This document shows, one piece after another, positions 11,640 to 23,280 of a stretch of 64,000 nt of DNA. Position 1 is the first letter of the stretch. Every line of letters starts with the position of its first letter. This DNA is from Hydrangea macrophylla. Lineage: Eukaryota > Streptophyta > Magnoliopsida > Cornales > Hydrangeaceae. The translations under genes and the position numbers were made by a program. Location of the stretch: NCBI GenBank assembly GCA_033977485.1, contig CM066989.1:93515887-93579886 (forward strand). Reading direction: 5' to 3'. The notes beneath the pieces were generated by a model. That model ran no database searches and had not been told where the DNA came from. It saw nothing but the letters and a program-made list of their open reading frames with translations.

Positions 11640-14600
11640 ATGGTGGAGCATGCTGTGTTTTTCCTGGCTAGCAGGCTCCTTCCCTTTGGTGAGGCTGAAG
11701 TGAGGCTGTTGAGAGGAGTTTCGAAAGACTTCAATTACGTCAAAGCTAAACTAGAAAACATGACGGCCTTCCTCAGAGTTGCTGATGCGAATGAGGACGA
11801 TGACATACAGCTCAAAGTATGGACGAATCAAGTCCGAGACCTCGTTTATGACACCGAAGATATTCTAGATGAGTTTATGCTCCGGCTAGGGCATCATCAC
11901 CAGCACGGATTCTATGGTTATCTTCGTAAGATCTCTTGGTCTGTAGTGACCTTGAAATCCCGACATCAAATCGCTCTTGAAATGCAAAATATCAAATCTA
12001 GAGTTACGGATATTTTTAATGGACATCAGGAACTCCTTCAAAGGTATAGCGCCTTGCCAAGTCCCTCTGCTCCAAGCGACTTGCAGAATGGTCCTCGAGG
12101 TGATCATGCCTTGCTTGTCGAAGCAGCTGAACTTGTGGGCATCACCGAGCACAAACAGGTAAGGATAATATCATGTTTGAGTAACATAAGATCTACTTAC
12201 TTTGAAATAAATTCATCATAATGGATATATCCATGTACATGAAAAGGAGATTTAACCATAATTATTCTCATATCGATAATCTTATATATTTTTAGAGTGG
12301 ATAAATTCAACTCTTAAGTATTTTATTTTTAAAATGGACACAATTTATTATACAGAACAAAATGGTTTTTTTTTGGACGTCAAAGATTATCATTTCACTA
12401 ATAGAAGGAAAGTCATCCGACCAAAATACAGACTCCAAATACACCCAAGATCAAACCTCCACACCCAAGCAAGTTTAAGTGAGGCATAGCTTAAGTGGCA
12501 AAGGGTTGACACATAATGCATAGTTTGGAGTTCGAACCTCACCTACCCCATCTAATAATCTTTAAAAAAAAAAAAAAAAAAACCTACACACCCGGCCAAT
12601 ACAGAGAACTTAATCAAAAGGGCCAAGAAAAACATGCTCAAAATAAACCCAACAAAGATCAAACGTATATGTCATGAAAAATTACCCAATAAAGTCAAAC
12701 GACTCAAACCCACAGAGTACGTAAATAAAACAAAGCCAAAAAAACACCCCATAGAGCCTTGAGCCAATCGAAGAGCAATTAAAAATAATTTTATTTTGGA
12801 TGAAATTTTATGTAAAATTATGAACGCAAAAGGATTTACAAACAGTCCTTAAAAGCTTCCAAGAGTTGAACAGCACTTTCTTCTGTTTCATTACTACGCT
12901 GTTGTTTATGTTTTGCAACCCTGCCAACCCTGGAGATTATATGGATTCCATGGATTCTTCTCAAACTATCAAATACATTATTTTTTATAACACTGTGCGC
13001 CATCATACTTTTTAAGAACTTTCGTACATTTTATGAAGGTGTACAATCACTGTTGGGTTATTTCTAAACTCCCCTTTGGAAGGAGTTCCTCGTATTTATG
13101 GCATAACTTAGAGATCAGGATTGTAATTTACACTCATTTTTTTTAACCGTTACAGAGATTGGTAGAAAACAGCATTTACCAATACAACATCAACATGATA
13201 AGAACCAGCAAAGTTTAGACTAGACACCTGGTCAGTTTGGATTGAAAGAAGTGAATAGAAAAGAAAGAGAAAATGACTAACATGTTTGGTACGAGAGAAA
13301 GAAAGAGGGGAGAGATGACCCAAAAAGCTGACATATATGTTTGGTACGAGAGAAAGAAAGAGGGGAGGGATGACCCAAAAAGCTGACATAATGGGAGAAA
13401 GAAAAGGTTTAGTACTTTAGCTCATCTTTTTTCTTTCCCGTGGAACAACATCATCCTTTCTGCATGCAAGGGTATTATAGTAAAAACACATAATATTGCC
13501 TTCATTTTTTACTTCCTTCGTATTTGGCCAAGCCAAAAAAAAAAAAAACAGAAAGACTCTCATATACTTTTCCCTCTCCTTGGTTCTGTTTCTCCTATTA
13601 TTTTACATTTTAATCCCTACTGCTAAACATAGCAAAAGAGTATAGAAAAACGAATAGAAGAGAAAACAGAGTTATATCTTCTCCATCTTTGGATAGGGAG
13701 AAGAGAAAGAAACTGCATGGTTAGCTTTCTTCGAGAAATAAAATTAAAGCGTTAAAAACCAATTTACTCTTCTACTCTCTACAAAATAATACTCCCATCG
13801 TCCCAAAATAAGTATTCACTTTCATTTTGCACATTGTTTAAGAAAGTTGCATTTTTTTTTTTTTTTGGATTCATTAAAGAGTCACTTTCTCATTTTATCC
13901 TTGATGGGTGTTTGACCTTTTGCTTATTTTGGTACCACATATAATGTCATTTTGTCTTTATTATAAGGGTAGTTTTGGAAATCAAATAAAAAGCATCTAC
14001 CAATTTAAGAAAGTGAACACTTATTTTGGGACGGAGGGAGTAATTCATATAAGTGCGACCTATTTAGTGAAATTGTAGTCATTTCTAGACCATTTCATTT
14101 TTTGCATCTTCCTTCTTTGCGAACTCTCCAATTTGGAGAGAAATGTAGATGGCCTATTTTTCCCCTTACTCTCTATTCACCTTCTCTAATAATCAACCAT
14201 TTCTTTCCCACAAGTTAACCAGAGAGATGAAAACTAAAAAGAAAGTGGTGTTCTTTCTCTTCTCTTCTCTTCTCTCCACTTTTCACAATCCAAACATATT
14301 GTAAACCTAGAACAGAAGCAAGAAAACAAACATAAGGCGGAGCCCTAGAAGAAACCCAAGCCCTGAAAAGTGAACCAAAAAAGAAACCAATCAAATATTT
14401 ATATATTATTTTTAGATAAAACCAAAACAAATATCAAACTGCCTTCTGAAGATATTGCAACCCCCTGATGGTTATGTTTGCTGATTTTGTGATTTCATAA
14501 TATTGGGGGTTCTTTTCCTGTATTTGATAAGAATTCTCTGAACATATAAATAACTGAAATTATAGGATTTGGGCAACAATGCATTCTATGAAATTAGTGC

Positions 14601-17600
14601 TAGAGCTGCTGAAATTGGTGTAACTATATTGTTTGGCATTTGTACCTTACACTGGAATGTGTAAAGCCCTGTTTGTGACTGATGAAAAAAGGAACAATTC
14701 AAATCAAGCCTCACTTTAATTTGGTACTTACGAAATCAGTGTTATGTTCGATAAAGACCCATTTCTTGGGGCATTTTAAGCTAGACACCGATTCTAATTT
14801 ATCTAAAGAGCAACTACACAAACACAAAACTATGTAGAACCGGTACTTCTTTAAACCACAGAACCACTTCTCATATTAGCCAAACAGCCAAGAAGGATAT
14901 CTGTGCATTCGAAAATTACTTAAATCGATCGATTACCTTAAACGAATGAGGTATTCTAATTTTCACAACCTAAGCCTACCCTAAGGTCTAAAAGCATGAA
15001 GCCAAGACCGACCTTGAATTTAAAATTCTAAATCGTCATAAATCTCAAGGGATGAGTATAGAGGCTTCTTTTGGGGGATTTTGTGGGTGATGATTCTATG
15101 GGTCCTGCTGGGAAACTCCCAAATGGTGTTTCAAAGTGGGAAACTAAGGTGGTATCAAGGGGCCCATAGCTTACTGGATGTTTTTACTTGATGTTGTAAT
15201 GTATACAGTAGTGCCTATGGGCCAATGTGTTATTTTATAATTGAAATTTGCTTTTCAAAAATACATATATTTAACTATCAAAAATTCTTCAGAGAGGGCG
15301 TCCTCTTTTTATTAAAGAGAGGGCCTCTATTTTGACTGTCAGATCGTATTTAAAAACTAGATCTGACGGCCAAAAGAGAGGTCCTCTCTTTAATAAAGAG
15401 AGGGAACCCTCTCTAGAGCCTGACTATTTAAATATTAAGGATTGTTGTGATAAAAAAAAAAAAAAAAAGGAATGTAAAGCTTAACTTGGCAAAATATTCT
15501 ATACCTCATATTATCCATATTTTCAATTTCAACATATTATGATCGTTAAGACAGAATGTCTAAATCTTTATTTATATCTTGGAATGCTTCATAAATTTGT
15601 GGTTTATTGTACTACCTTCTATTGTTATTTCTTTTTCTTTTTAGTTTTATTCTTATTACTTTGCGTTGTTCGTTGTCAACATGTTTTAATTAATTATTTT
15701 TAGCTTTAATTTGAAATCACTAAGCGGTAAAACCAACAAATAATTATGACAGAAACCTAATTGAATTATTATTATTATTATTTTTTTAATGTGAACAAAC
15801 CACTAAGCGGTAAAACTAAAAATATTTATGACAGGACCTGGTTGAATTGCTTGTCAACGGAGATTCCAGGCTCAAAGTGGTTGCAGTGGTTGGCACAGGA
15901 GGGTTGGGGAAAACAACCTTGGCAGAACAAGTCTACTACGATCCAGAAGTGAAGCAACATTTTCACAATCATGCTTGGATTACCTTATCGCAATCTACCA
16001 AGCTAAATGACCTACTAAAAGATCTGATTCATCAGCTTTACAGTGAACTCATGCAACCAGATCCTCAGGGAGTGGAATCCATGGACAGCCTAAGGCTGAC
16101 ATCGACAATCAATATATTCCTCCGCAATAGCAAGTACCTAATCGTTCTAGACGATGTAGGAAACACGACTACGTGGGAAAAGGTCAAATATGCATTTCCA
16201 AAAAGTAGTCACCGCAGTCGTATTTTGCTCACAACGCGGAACACTGGTGTTGCTAGGTTATCCTCTAGAGACACTCACGGTCATGTCTATGAGTTGGACC
16301 ACTTGTCAAAAGATGACTCTTGGACTTTGTTTTGTAGGAAGACATTTCTAGAAGGTGCGTGTCCTTCTCATTTGAAGGAAGTTTCTGAGAAAATCTTAGC
16401 AAGATGTGGTGGATTACCGCTTGCAATTGTGGCAATAAGTGGAATTTTGGCTGACAAGGACAAGAGTCGGATTGACGAGTGGAATTTGGTTCACAATAGC
16501 CTTGCTGCAAAATTAGAAGACCACGAGATGCTCAGTAGTTTGAAGAGAATACTTTCTTCAACTTACAATGATTTACCTCACTATTTAAAACCTTGTTTTT
16601 TATACTTGAGCGTATTTCCTGAGGATCGTCTAATTGAAAGTATTAGACTAGTCCGCTTATGGATCGCAGAAGGTTTTGTGAATCCAAGACCAGGAATGAC
16701 GTTGGAAGAAATCGCAGAGAGCTACCTAAATGAGCTTTTGAATAGAAACTTGATCCAAGTTGCTAGCACCACAAGTGATGGAAGACTTAAAAAGTGCCAG
16801 ATTCATGACCTGCTAAGAGAGATTATCATTTCCAAGTCAAGAGACCAAAATTTAATAGCAATATCTACGGAACAAAACATGATGTGTCCCGAAAAAGTTC
16901 GATGTCTATCTGTACACAACAAGCTGCAATATCTGAAACGAAACCAAAGTGCTTGCAGACTTCGATCTTTACTTGTGTTTGGGGAAGAAGGCATTGTGTC
17001 CAAGCCAATGGGCCGTAAATTATTTTCAACTAGTTTCAAGCTGATCAGAGTGTTGGATTTGCAAGGTACACCATTAGAGATGTTTCCTGAAGAAGTTTTC
17101 AAACTTTTCCAATTGAAGTATCTTAGCTTGAGGGAAACCAATGTGAAAACACTTCCTAGCTCTATTGGGAAGCTTCAGAGCCTACACACTTTGGATCTCA
17201 AACGTACATATATCACTAAATTGCCAATTGAGATCTTGAAGCTTAAACTACTGTCCCATCTCCTGCTCTATCGGTATGAAATGGAATCTTATGCACCCTT
17301 CCTCTATAAACAAGGATTTGAGGCCCCATTTAATATAGGAGAAATGCAGTCCCTACAAAAGCTCTGTTTTATCAAGGCTAACAACAATGGCACTAGTGGT
17401 AATACAATGGGAGAGATTGGGAGGCTGCATCAACTGAGGAGGTTAGGCATCATAATGATGAAGAGAGGAGATGGGGAGGCTCTTTGCTCCTCACTCCAAA
17501 AATTGAGCAACCTTCGTGCATTGTCCGTGACCACAACAGAAGAGAACGAGATTATTGACCTGAAGTACCTCTCTTCTCCTCCAAAGTTGCTTCTGCGGTT

Positions 17601-18165
17601 GTACTTGGCTGGACGCTTAGAGGAGTTACCTAGTTGGATACCTTTGGCTACGGGCTTGATGAAATTATTTTTAAAATGGAGTCACTTAGCGACTGACCCG
17701 CTTAAAGCCCTTCAAGATTTGCCCAATTTGCTACAATTAGAGTTTCTTCAAGTCTACAATGGAGATACCTTGCATTTTAAGTCTGAAGGGTTTCAAAAAC
17801 TCAAGATATTAGGCATTGATAAAATGGAAAAGCTAAAATCGTTAATTGTTGATAAAGGATCAATGCCTAATCTAGAAAAGCTAGTTATCCAACGTTGTGA
17901 ATCGATGCACAATGTGCCAACAGGCATTGAACATTTAACCAACTTGAAAGTGCTTGAATTTTTTGATATGCCTGAGGAGTTCATCATGTCTCTGCATCCA
18001 GAATTACAAGGTGAGAACTATAATAAAGTTAAACACATTCCCCAAGTACATTATACGTACTGGAGAGATGGTGTTTGGGAAACCTATGCTCTCCATAGAG
18101 TGTGCGAGATAGGTCATTCTTATAGAAAGCCCAACGGCAAGTCACCTATCCACTTGTACAAGTAG
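11640..18165 (+). CDS. CC-NBS-LRR disease resistance protein, RPM1-like
   Basis: Two coding exons, 11640-12158 and 15835-18165, join in phase 0 across a GT-AG intron and give 949 residues, close to RPM1 length. An Rx-type coiled-coil domain occupies about 1-140, with the EDVID-type motif as EDILDEF (73-79). The NB-ARC domain has the P-loop GTGGLGKTT (193-201), kinase-2 LIVLDDVG (275-282), RNBS-B SRILLTTR, GLPLA (366-370), an RNBS-D region KPCFLYLSVFPED, and IHD (496-498) in place of MHD. Leucine-rich repeats follow from about 560. Such proteins act inside the cell as pathogen-effector sensors and trigger hypersensitive defence. The exon join restores continuous similarity (VGITEHKQ then DLVELLVNGDSRLK). 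The Trp normally ending kinase-2 (DDVW) is Gly here, which might affect nucleotide handling. No stop or frameshift was seen in either exon. Confidence 0.9.
12474..12582 (+). mobile_element. tRNA-derived SINE in the NLR intron
   Basis: A-box-like TAGCTTAAGTGGCAAAGG (from 12487) and B-box-like AGTTCGAACCTC (12529-12540) are spaced as in tRNA genes, and the unit ends in poly-A (12564-12582). It resembles the antisense SINE at 1957-2067. It lies in the same orientation as the gene. Confidence 0.65.
13282..13391. repeat. 55-bp tandem duplication
   Basis: Units starting at 13282 and 13337 both read ATGTTTGGTACGAGAGAAAG, then AAGAGGGGAG and ATGACCCAAAAAGCTGACAT, with one clear mismatch. Confidence 0.85.
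13790..14042. mobile_element. Stowaway (Tc1/mariner-type) MITE
   Basis: The left end is TA followed by CTCCCATCGTCCCAAAATAA and the right end is TTATTTTGGGACGGAGGGAG followed by TA. These are the classical Stowaway terminal inverted repeats with a TA target duplication; length is about 253 bp. There is no transposase. It sits inside the NLR intron. Confidence 0.9.
14104..14919. repeat. Long dispersed repeat, copy in NLR intron
   Basis: The sequence aligns colinearly with 31735-32500. Both contain ATCTTCCTTCTTTG, CATAAGGCG.AGCCCTA, TTGGGCAACAATGCATTCTA and finally GTGCATTCGAAAATTAC. The intron copy has small insertions relative to the other. No LTR or TIR structure was recognised. Similarity ends exactly at ATTAC (14919), where the second copy is joined to another repeat. 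Confidence 0.8.
15275..15428. mobile_element. Hairpin MITE near the NLR intron acceptor
   Basis: A near-perfect palindrome has arms at about 15310-15346 and 15360-15397 (ATTAAAGAGAGG..CCTCT and its complement), with additional GAGAGGG copies outside. The right end, TCTAGAGCCTGACT (15412-15425), is also the right end of the MITE at 18775-18914, suggesting a shared family. Flanks are TA-rich. Confidence 0.65.
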
Positions 18166-18774
18166 TTACTTAAGATTTAGCTTCAGTGTTCAAAATGCAC
18201 AACGATGATGCTTAATTTGGTTGGTTTTTGTGATATAGGACAAGATTTAAACTTTTCAATTCGATGCTTTGTTGTATTCCTTTTTTATTTATATTTTTCA
18301 TTTTTTTGGTTTCTGGGATTTTGTTTTCGTATATTTTTTTCTATTGATTTAATTTAAGTCCTTACAGGTCAACATGGATTAGAAGTATTTCTAATAAGAT
18401 AGTACTATGCTAACCTAATTTAAATTCAAAATTCAGTTCTCAAATACTTAAATTGGTAGTACCACATAACAGTACTACTCCTAAAACATTTTGCAAACAA
18501 ATTTAGGAAACATAGGATTACTCCTTTATAATGTTATGGCTTGTTAGAGAGTTTTAGCAAATCACCTACGAGGAAATGCATATTTCTCAGTTTCCCTGTT
18601 TTGGATGCTCCAATCCGTGCACCTCCTACTAAGCTAAGGATTGAAGCTGGCCGGTGTAATGAAACTCAATATCTTCTGATTAAATGCTTAGGCTAACTCA
18701 CGAACCCCAAAATCATAATTTTAGCATCCTATATTTGGATAATATATAGTTATATATATGAATATATATATATA
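18166..18774. other. NLR 3' flank, noncoding
   Basis: AT-rich sequence directly downstream of the NLR stop codon. No further gene and no unambiguous polyadenylation signal was identified. A (TA)n tract occurs at about 18742-18774. Confidence 0.55.
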
Positions 18775-18914
18775 GGGTCAAGCTCTAGAGTGAACTGGGT
18801 AGAGTCAGTGACAATTTTTTTTGCCTGAAAAAACTCGCGGGTCAGTGAGGCAGCCCGCGAGTTTTTTCAAGCAAAACAAAATGTTTACTGGGTGTGTTCA
18901 CTCTAGAGCCTGAC
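18775..18914. mobile_element. Hairpin MITE, about 140 bp
   Basis: Termini GGGTCAAGCTCTAGAGTGAA and GTTCACTCTAGAGCCTGAC are inverted repeats. A GC-rich inner hairpin (AAAAAACTCGCGGG and CCCGCGAGTTTTTT) lies around 18827-18869. TA-rich sequence flanks both ends. The element shares its terminal TCTAGAGCCTGACT with the MITE in the NLR intron. Confidence 0.75.
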
Positions 18915-19194
18915 TGTATATATGTGTATAGTGCGTCTCTCGGATGGAGCACCCATCCATTCTAATTTAAGGACCAATTTCTTTTCACTACTTTAACTCA
19001 AAAGAGTGGGCCCCTTCAATTTCTTCCCAACCAAAAAAAAAAAAAAAAAGGAGACTTGGTGTAAGGCCCCTAAGGTTGGGCTAAGTTGGACTAAAGGACA
19101 AGCCATAATCAAAAACCCACACAAGGACACACTCTAAAAAAACTTTCCCTCCCAAAGTCTTTTAAAATTTTAACTTTCCCTCTTAATTAGTCCT

Positions 19195-19948
19195 ATAAAA
19201 TTTCAAATTTCACTCTAAATGGCAAAATTGCCCATGAGACCCTAAGAGACCACCACCACCATCTCTCTTCTCTCTCTAACTTTTTCTCTCCTCCTCCCTC
19301 CATAGCCACCACCATCACAACCACGACCACTGGAGCCATCCTCGTCGTCGTCGTTGCCGTCGTCGGAGCCGGAGCTGTCGCCACTACCACCAACTCTCTT
19401 CTCTCTCTAACTTTCTCTCTCCTTCCCCTCCATATCCACCACCACCACCATCTCTCTTCTCTCTCTAACTTTCTGTCCTCCTCCCTCCATAGCCACCACC
19501 ATCACAACCACCACCACCGGAGCCACTACCGGAGCCATCCTCGTCCTCGTCGTCGCCGTCGCCGGAGCCGTCGCCACTACCACCAACTCTCTTCTCTCTC
19601 TAACTTTCTCTCTCCTCCCCCTCCATAGCCACCACCACCACCATCTCTATCTCCTCCCCTTCCATTGCCGCCAGCACCACCGTCGGCCACCACCAACACA
19701 AAATCCACAGCCAACTAATCTTAAGAGAAATTTCTCTTAAGATGGTCAGAACTATTGAGTGAAGGTGGGATGATAGGTGATGGTCACCGGAGGTGCTAGT
19801 GGCGGTCACCGGAGGTCGTATGAGGTCGGCGGAGGTGGAAGTGGTGGTGGTCGGAGGTTAGGCATGGGTGGTGGCAATGGTGGATGGTTGCTGGATGTGG
19901 TAGTGGCGGTCGCCGGAGGTCGTCGGAGGTTGCCGGACATGGTAGTGG
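19195..19948. repeat. GGT/ACC-rich minisatellite region split by a copia element
   Basis: Two units of about 198 bp (from about 19251 and 19449) combine ACCACCACCACCATCTCTCT, TCTCTCTAACTTTC and runs of GCC/GTC triplets. After about 19770 the composition switches to GGT/GGA-rich units. The motif GGTGGAAGTGGTGGTGG with AGG.TAGGCATGGGT occurs at about 19833-19880 and again at 27880-27925, beyond the inserted element, so the two flanks once formed one tandem array. Open frames here are simple Val/Thr/Gly repeats. Confidence 0.75.
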
Positions 19949-21463
19949 TGTTGGGAATATGCCCTCAAACCAGTTAGTTGAACAATGGAATATCATAATG
20001 CATTTATGCATGTTAGTTCCTGAGATGAATATTAGACTGAAATCCTTAAACAACATTGTATGTGGTTCATTTGTGTATGTGATTACACATGTGAGATATG
20101 AATCACAAATCCTTGTTGCTTCAAATAAGTCACAGTAGATGATAAGTCTGGATAACTTATCAGGTATACACTGTAGCATGATTAACGTCTACGGGGTAGA
20201 ATGATGAATCTCATTCATAAGAGTCTTTGACTCTTGGTTAATATGCTAGTGCACTCGGTGCATTGACGGACCTGAGTTAAACCTATTGACACCTAAACGC
20301 TGTCATCGTCAATAGGAACTCAAAACTAGTATAGGGATACATGTCCTCAATCCTGAGACAGTTATGGACGCAAGTTGTATGCCTGGTTGCTTTGACTTAA
20401 CAATCAGTGAGGTCTTGCAAGATCAACACCTGGGTATCTTGGGTAATCAAGTATGCAACGTTGGGAACATAAATTGTCAAGATGGAATTCTACCCTCTTC
20501 AATAAAACGAAGAGTAAGTATTCCCTCGAGAATGTCACTAGGAGTGATTACTGAGAGTTGGCCAGCCTTGTCAACAAAGTGTTATTGTTGACATGTTTAG
20601 TAATCCAAGAGTAGTGAATGATACTTGAGGAAATAAGATGTACTATCTATTTGGTCGACAATATCTTAAAACATACATCCCAATGATAGATACAAATACT
20701 GCCTGGTAGAGGGACATCCGTATCATATTATACAAGTCTAGCAATTGCTTGTGTATGTGTGATTACGTTCTTATGCACTGGAGTGCAATTATCATTTTAT
20801 AGTGGCATTAATGATAATTGATTAATTGTTGATTCCTTAGTTAAGAGTATTGACTAGATGGAATAATAATTAATCGGAGCCAGTAATTAAGAACCTAGGA
20901 GGTCCCACTCTTAGCTCCGCCAGAATGCTTGGAAAGGCAAATGAGGATGCTGTCAAGACTGGTTCGATCGATCGAAGTTTCTTTGATCGATTGAAGTTTA
21001 GACAGGTTCGATCGATCGATCGAACGTGGTTCGATCGATCGAAGGTTCGATTGATCGAAATCACTTCGATCGATTGAAAGTAAGGTCGGTTCTGGGAATC
21101 TATAAATAGGGCAGCTACGTCCAGGGAAAAGAGTTCGTCGTTTTTAACGTACCAGTTGCTGCAGAACCTGTTTGGAGTTCCCAAACCTTCCCTATTCTCA
21201 CTATTAGGGTTTCAACCAACCTTAGCCACTCTGGGAGCATTCAAGGAGACATAAGGGTGAAGATCTCTTAGAGGTTGCTACTGCACATTGAAGGAGAAGG
21301 ACTAAATCAGAATTGGGTTCAAGACCATAAGGTAATGCACCTGTCCCTCCTCCTGTACGCATCTATAGAGTTAACGAGTAGTAGATCCAGGCAACCAATA
21401 AAAGTTTTGAACTTTGTTTTTCCGCTGCGCATTTAAAACTATTTAAAACTTGTTTTTCCCACA
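19949..21463 (+). repeat. 5' LTR of the 7.9-kb copia element
   Basis: Length is 1515 bp, equal to the 3' LTR; a 4-bp gain in the palindrome array is balanced by other small indels. A TATA box (TATAAATA, 21101-21108) follows an array of TTCGATCGATCGAA-type palindromes (20963-21078). The LTR ends in CA, two bases before the primer-binding site. Confidence 0.93.
20963..21078 (+). promoter_or_regulatory. Palindrome array TTCGATCGATCGAA upstream of the LTR TATA box
   Basis: About six full or near-full copies of the 14-bp perfect palindrome TTCGATCGATCGAA, or its variants with TTGATCGA or CGATTGA, lie within 120 bp and end about 25 bp before TATAAATA. The 3' LTR keeps the array (27365-27478) with a 4-bp length difference. 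Further copies occur in the untranslated leader at about 21635-21755 and 21868-21940. Position suggests a binding-site array for a transcription factor or a methylation-sensitive element; that function is inferred. Confidence 0.6.
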
Positions 21464-21465
21464 AT

Positions 21466-21478
21466 TGGTATCAGAGCC
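21466..21478 (+). promoter_or_regulatory. Primer-binding site, initiator tRNA-Met type
   Basis: TGGTATCAGAGCC lies two bases after the 5' LTR. This is the usual copia primer site complementary to the 3' end of initiator tRNA-Met and fixes the plus-strand orientation. Confidence 0.9.
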
Positions 21479-23280
21479 TCGCTTGTTTGGATCTATAGAT
21501 GCGTTTTTGGAACACTAGTTTTGATTTTCATGTTGATTTTAGGACTGTTTTCAAAACTGCATCGTCACAGATCCGTTTTTGCAGTGTTTATGCAGCAGAA
21601 TACAAATCTGTGATTGCATTGGATGCAAGGTGGATTCGATCGATCGAAGTTGTCTCGATCGATCGAACATCATCTGTTCTCAAGCGATCGAACTAGTTTC
21701 GATCGATCGAACTTTAGTTCTGTTCGATTGATCGAATGTTGGTCGATCGATCGAGACTGCTCGTCTGTCCATGTGTTCAATTTACAGATTTAAAGGTTTT
21801 AAAATATTTACTTTAAATTTTTATTTATTCTGTAAGTTTTTCAAGACATCATGTGAAACTGAAAGTTCAATCGATTGAACCATGTTCAATCGATCGAAGG
21901 TTCAATCGATCGAACCTTTGTCGATCGATCGAAGTGTGACAGAGAACTGTGATGTTGTTTTTAGTTCTAATTCAGTATGTAAAGAGTTTATATACTGTGT
22001 GAATCAATTAGGGGTTCCAATGGTACATATATTTGTTATATATGCGTGGTTGTGCGTGCGACTAACCCTTTTGCAGCAAGCTTAGTCCGCTATCTCCCAT
22101 GGCGCCAAGACTTTTAAATTTTGTATTTAATTATTTGAGATTGGTGTATATTGATGAATGCATTATTTTGGTTTGGTTTTAAAGGCATGTGTAAAGGGCG
22201 CTGCGACTTCAATCCTATGAAAAGGAAAGTTGCACCGGTTTTCCTAGCCTTTTATTTTGATGTTGCTATTTTGATTCTAGATAAATTGTAAGCTTCGAAA
22301 GAAGCATAGGACCAATGTAATAGATTTAGAAATTCCATGAAGATGGAGGAGCAAGTCGTTGTCCATGAAGATGGAGTCGGAGGCAATCAAACCAAGAAGA
22401 AGGTTCTATGGAGATAGAGCCATGGGAGATAGAGGCATTGTTGAATGTTTTTATTTCATTTTAGTTTTTGTTTCATGTGCTTAGTTGTGATTGACATTTT
22501 ATATATTGTTACTACTTGCATGCACGTAAAACAAGTTTTCTAAAAAAAAATTCAAAACCTTTTTCCAACACATTAGTAAACACTTGATGCTTATAGGCAA
22601 TGTGAAGAAACAAATTTTTTTTTCAAATTGAAAAATTCCTATTAGTTCATTATAAGTATGAGAAATACTCTGTGTCACTCATTTATGAGTGATCATTCCA
22701 CACGGAGGGTATTTCTTATTGATTACTAGATATGAACTTCTTATAAAAATCTAGTGGGAGAGGGACTTATTTTATAACTCCCACGGTCTTCCATAAACGG
22801 TTCATTGTAAGGTGGGTAGTATATTCTATGTCACCCAGCCATGGGTGATCATTCCATACGGAGGATAGACTATTCATTGGTTACTAGATATGAACTTCCT
22901 TTGGATAGAATCAATGAGACGCGTTAGAGGGTGACCACTATACTGAGGCACTACTTGAGGCGGTTGTCATTGGATTCTAGTTAATGGTAAACACTAGCTA
23001 AGCTATTGGTAAGGGATTCCACACGGAGCATTATCTAGAAACTTAGAGACCAAAAGTTCAGGAGTCATGAATTGCTTTGTAAGAGTTTCATGACATTCAT
23101 GATGGGTTTCCCAATCAGGCTATGAGGTTATGATCGCCACACGGAGACTTAATTTCATAGGCTTGACATCCTGAAGACAATTAATGAGTTGGTTAAGGGA
23201 ATTCCAATGTATCATATAAATTGTCATATTCATGATTTCCATATTGTAATTCTGTTACATTATTTTATTTCAGATTCATT
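21479..23280 (+). other. Long untranslated leader with repeated hairpin-associated units
   Basis: About 1.8 kb separates the primer site and gag without a supported reading frame. After the palindrome clusters at 21635-21940, four copies of CCACACGGAG (one as CCATACGGAG) occur at 22698, 22854, 23019 and 23137. The first two follow hairpins CACTCATTTATGAGTG and CACCCAGCCATGGGTG, which differ in sequence but keep pairing, and each is followed by GATTACTAGATATGAACTTC or close to it. A packaging or dimerisation role is possible but only inferred. Confidence 0.5.

Larger units (their letters stand above)
12159..15834 (+). other. NLR intron, 3676 bp, loaded with small elements
   Basis: The donor is CAG|GTAAGG and the acceptor ATGACAG|GACC, both good plant sites. 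Without splicing, the first exon stays open only to a stop at 12219-12221, giving a 193-residue coiled-coil-only product. Inside are a SINE, a 55-bp minisatellite, a Stowaway MITE, a long dispersed repeat and a hairpin MITE, each annotated separately. The rest shows no coding potential. Confidence 0.85.

Noticed and set aside
19193..19977. Val/Thr/Gly-rich frames around 19.2-20 kb
   Set aside because: Translations of ACC/GGT triplet repeats.
20963..21940. CRISPR-like array of TTCGATCGATCGAA
   Set aside because: Spacers are irregular, the repeat is a short palindrome, and it sits inside an LTR and leader of a plant retrotransposon.
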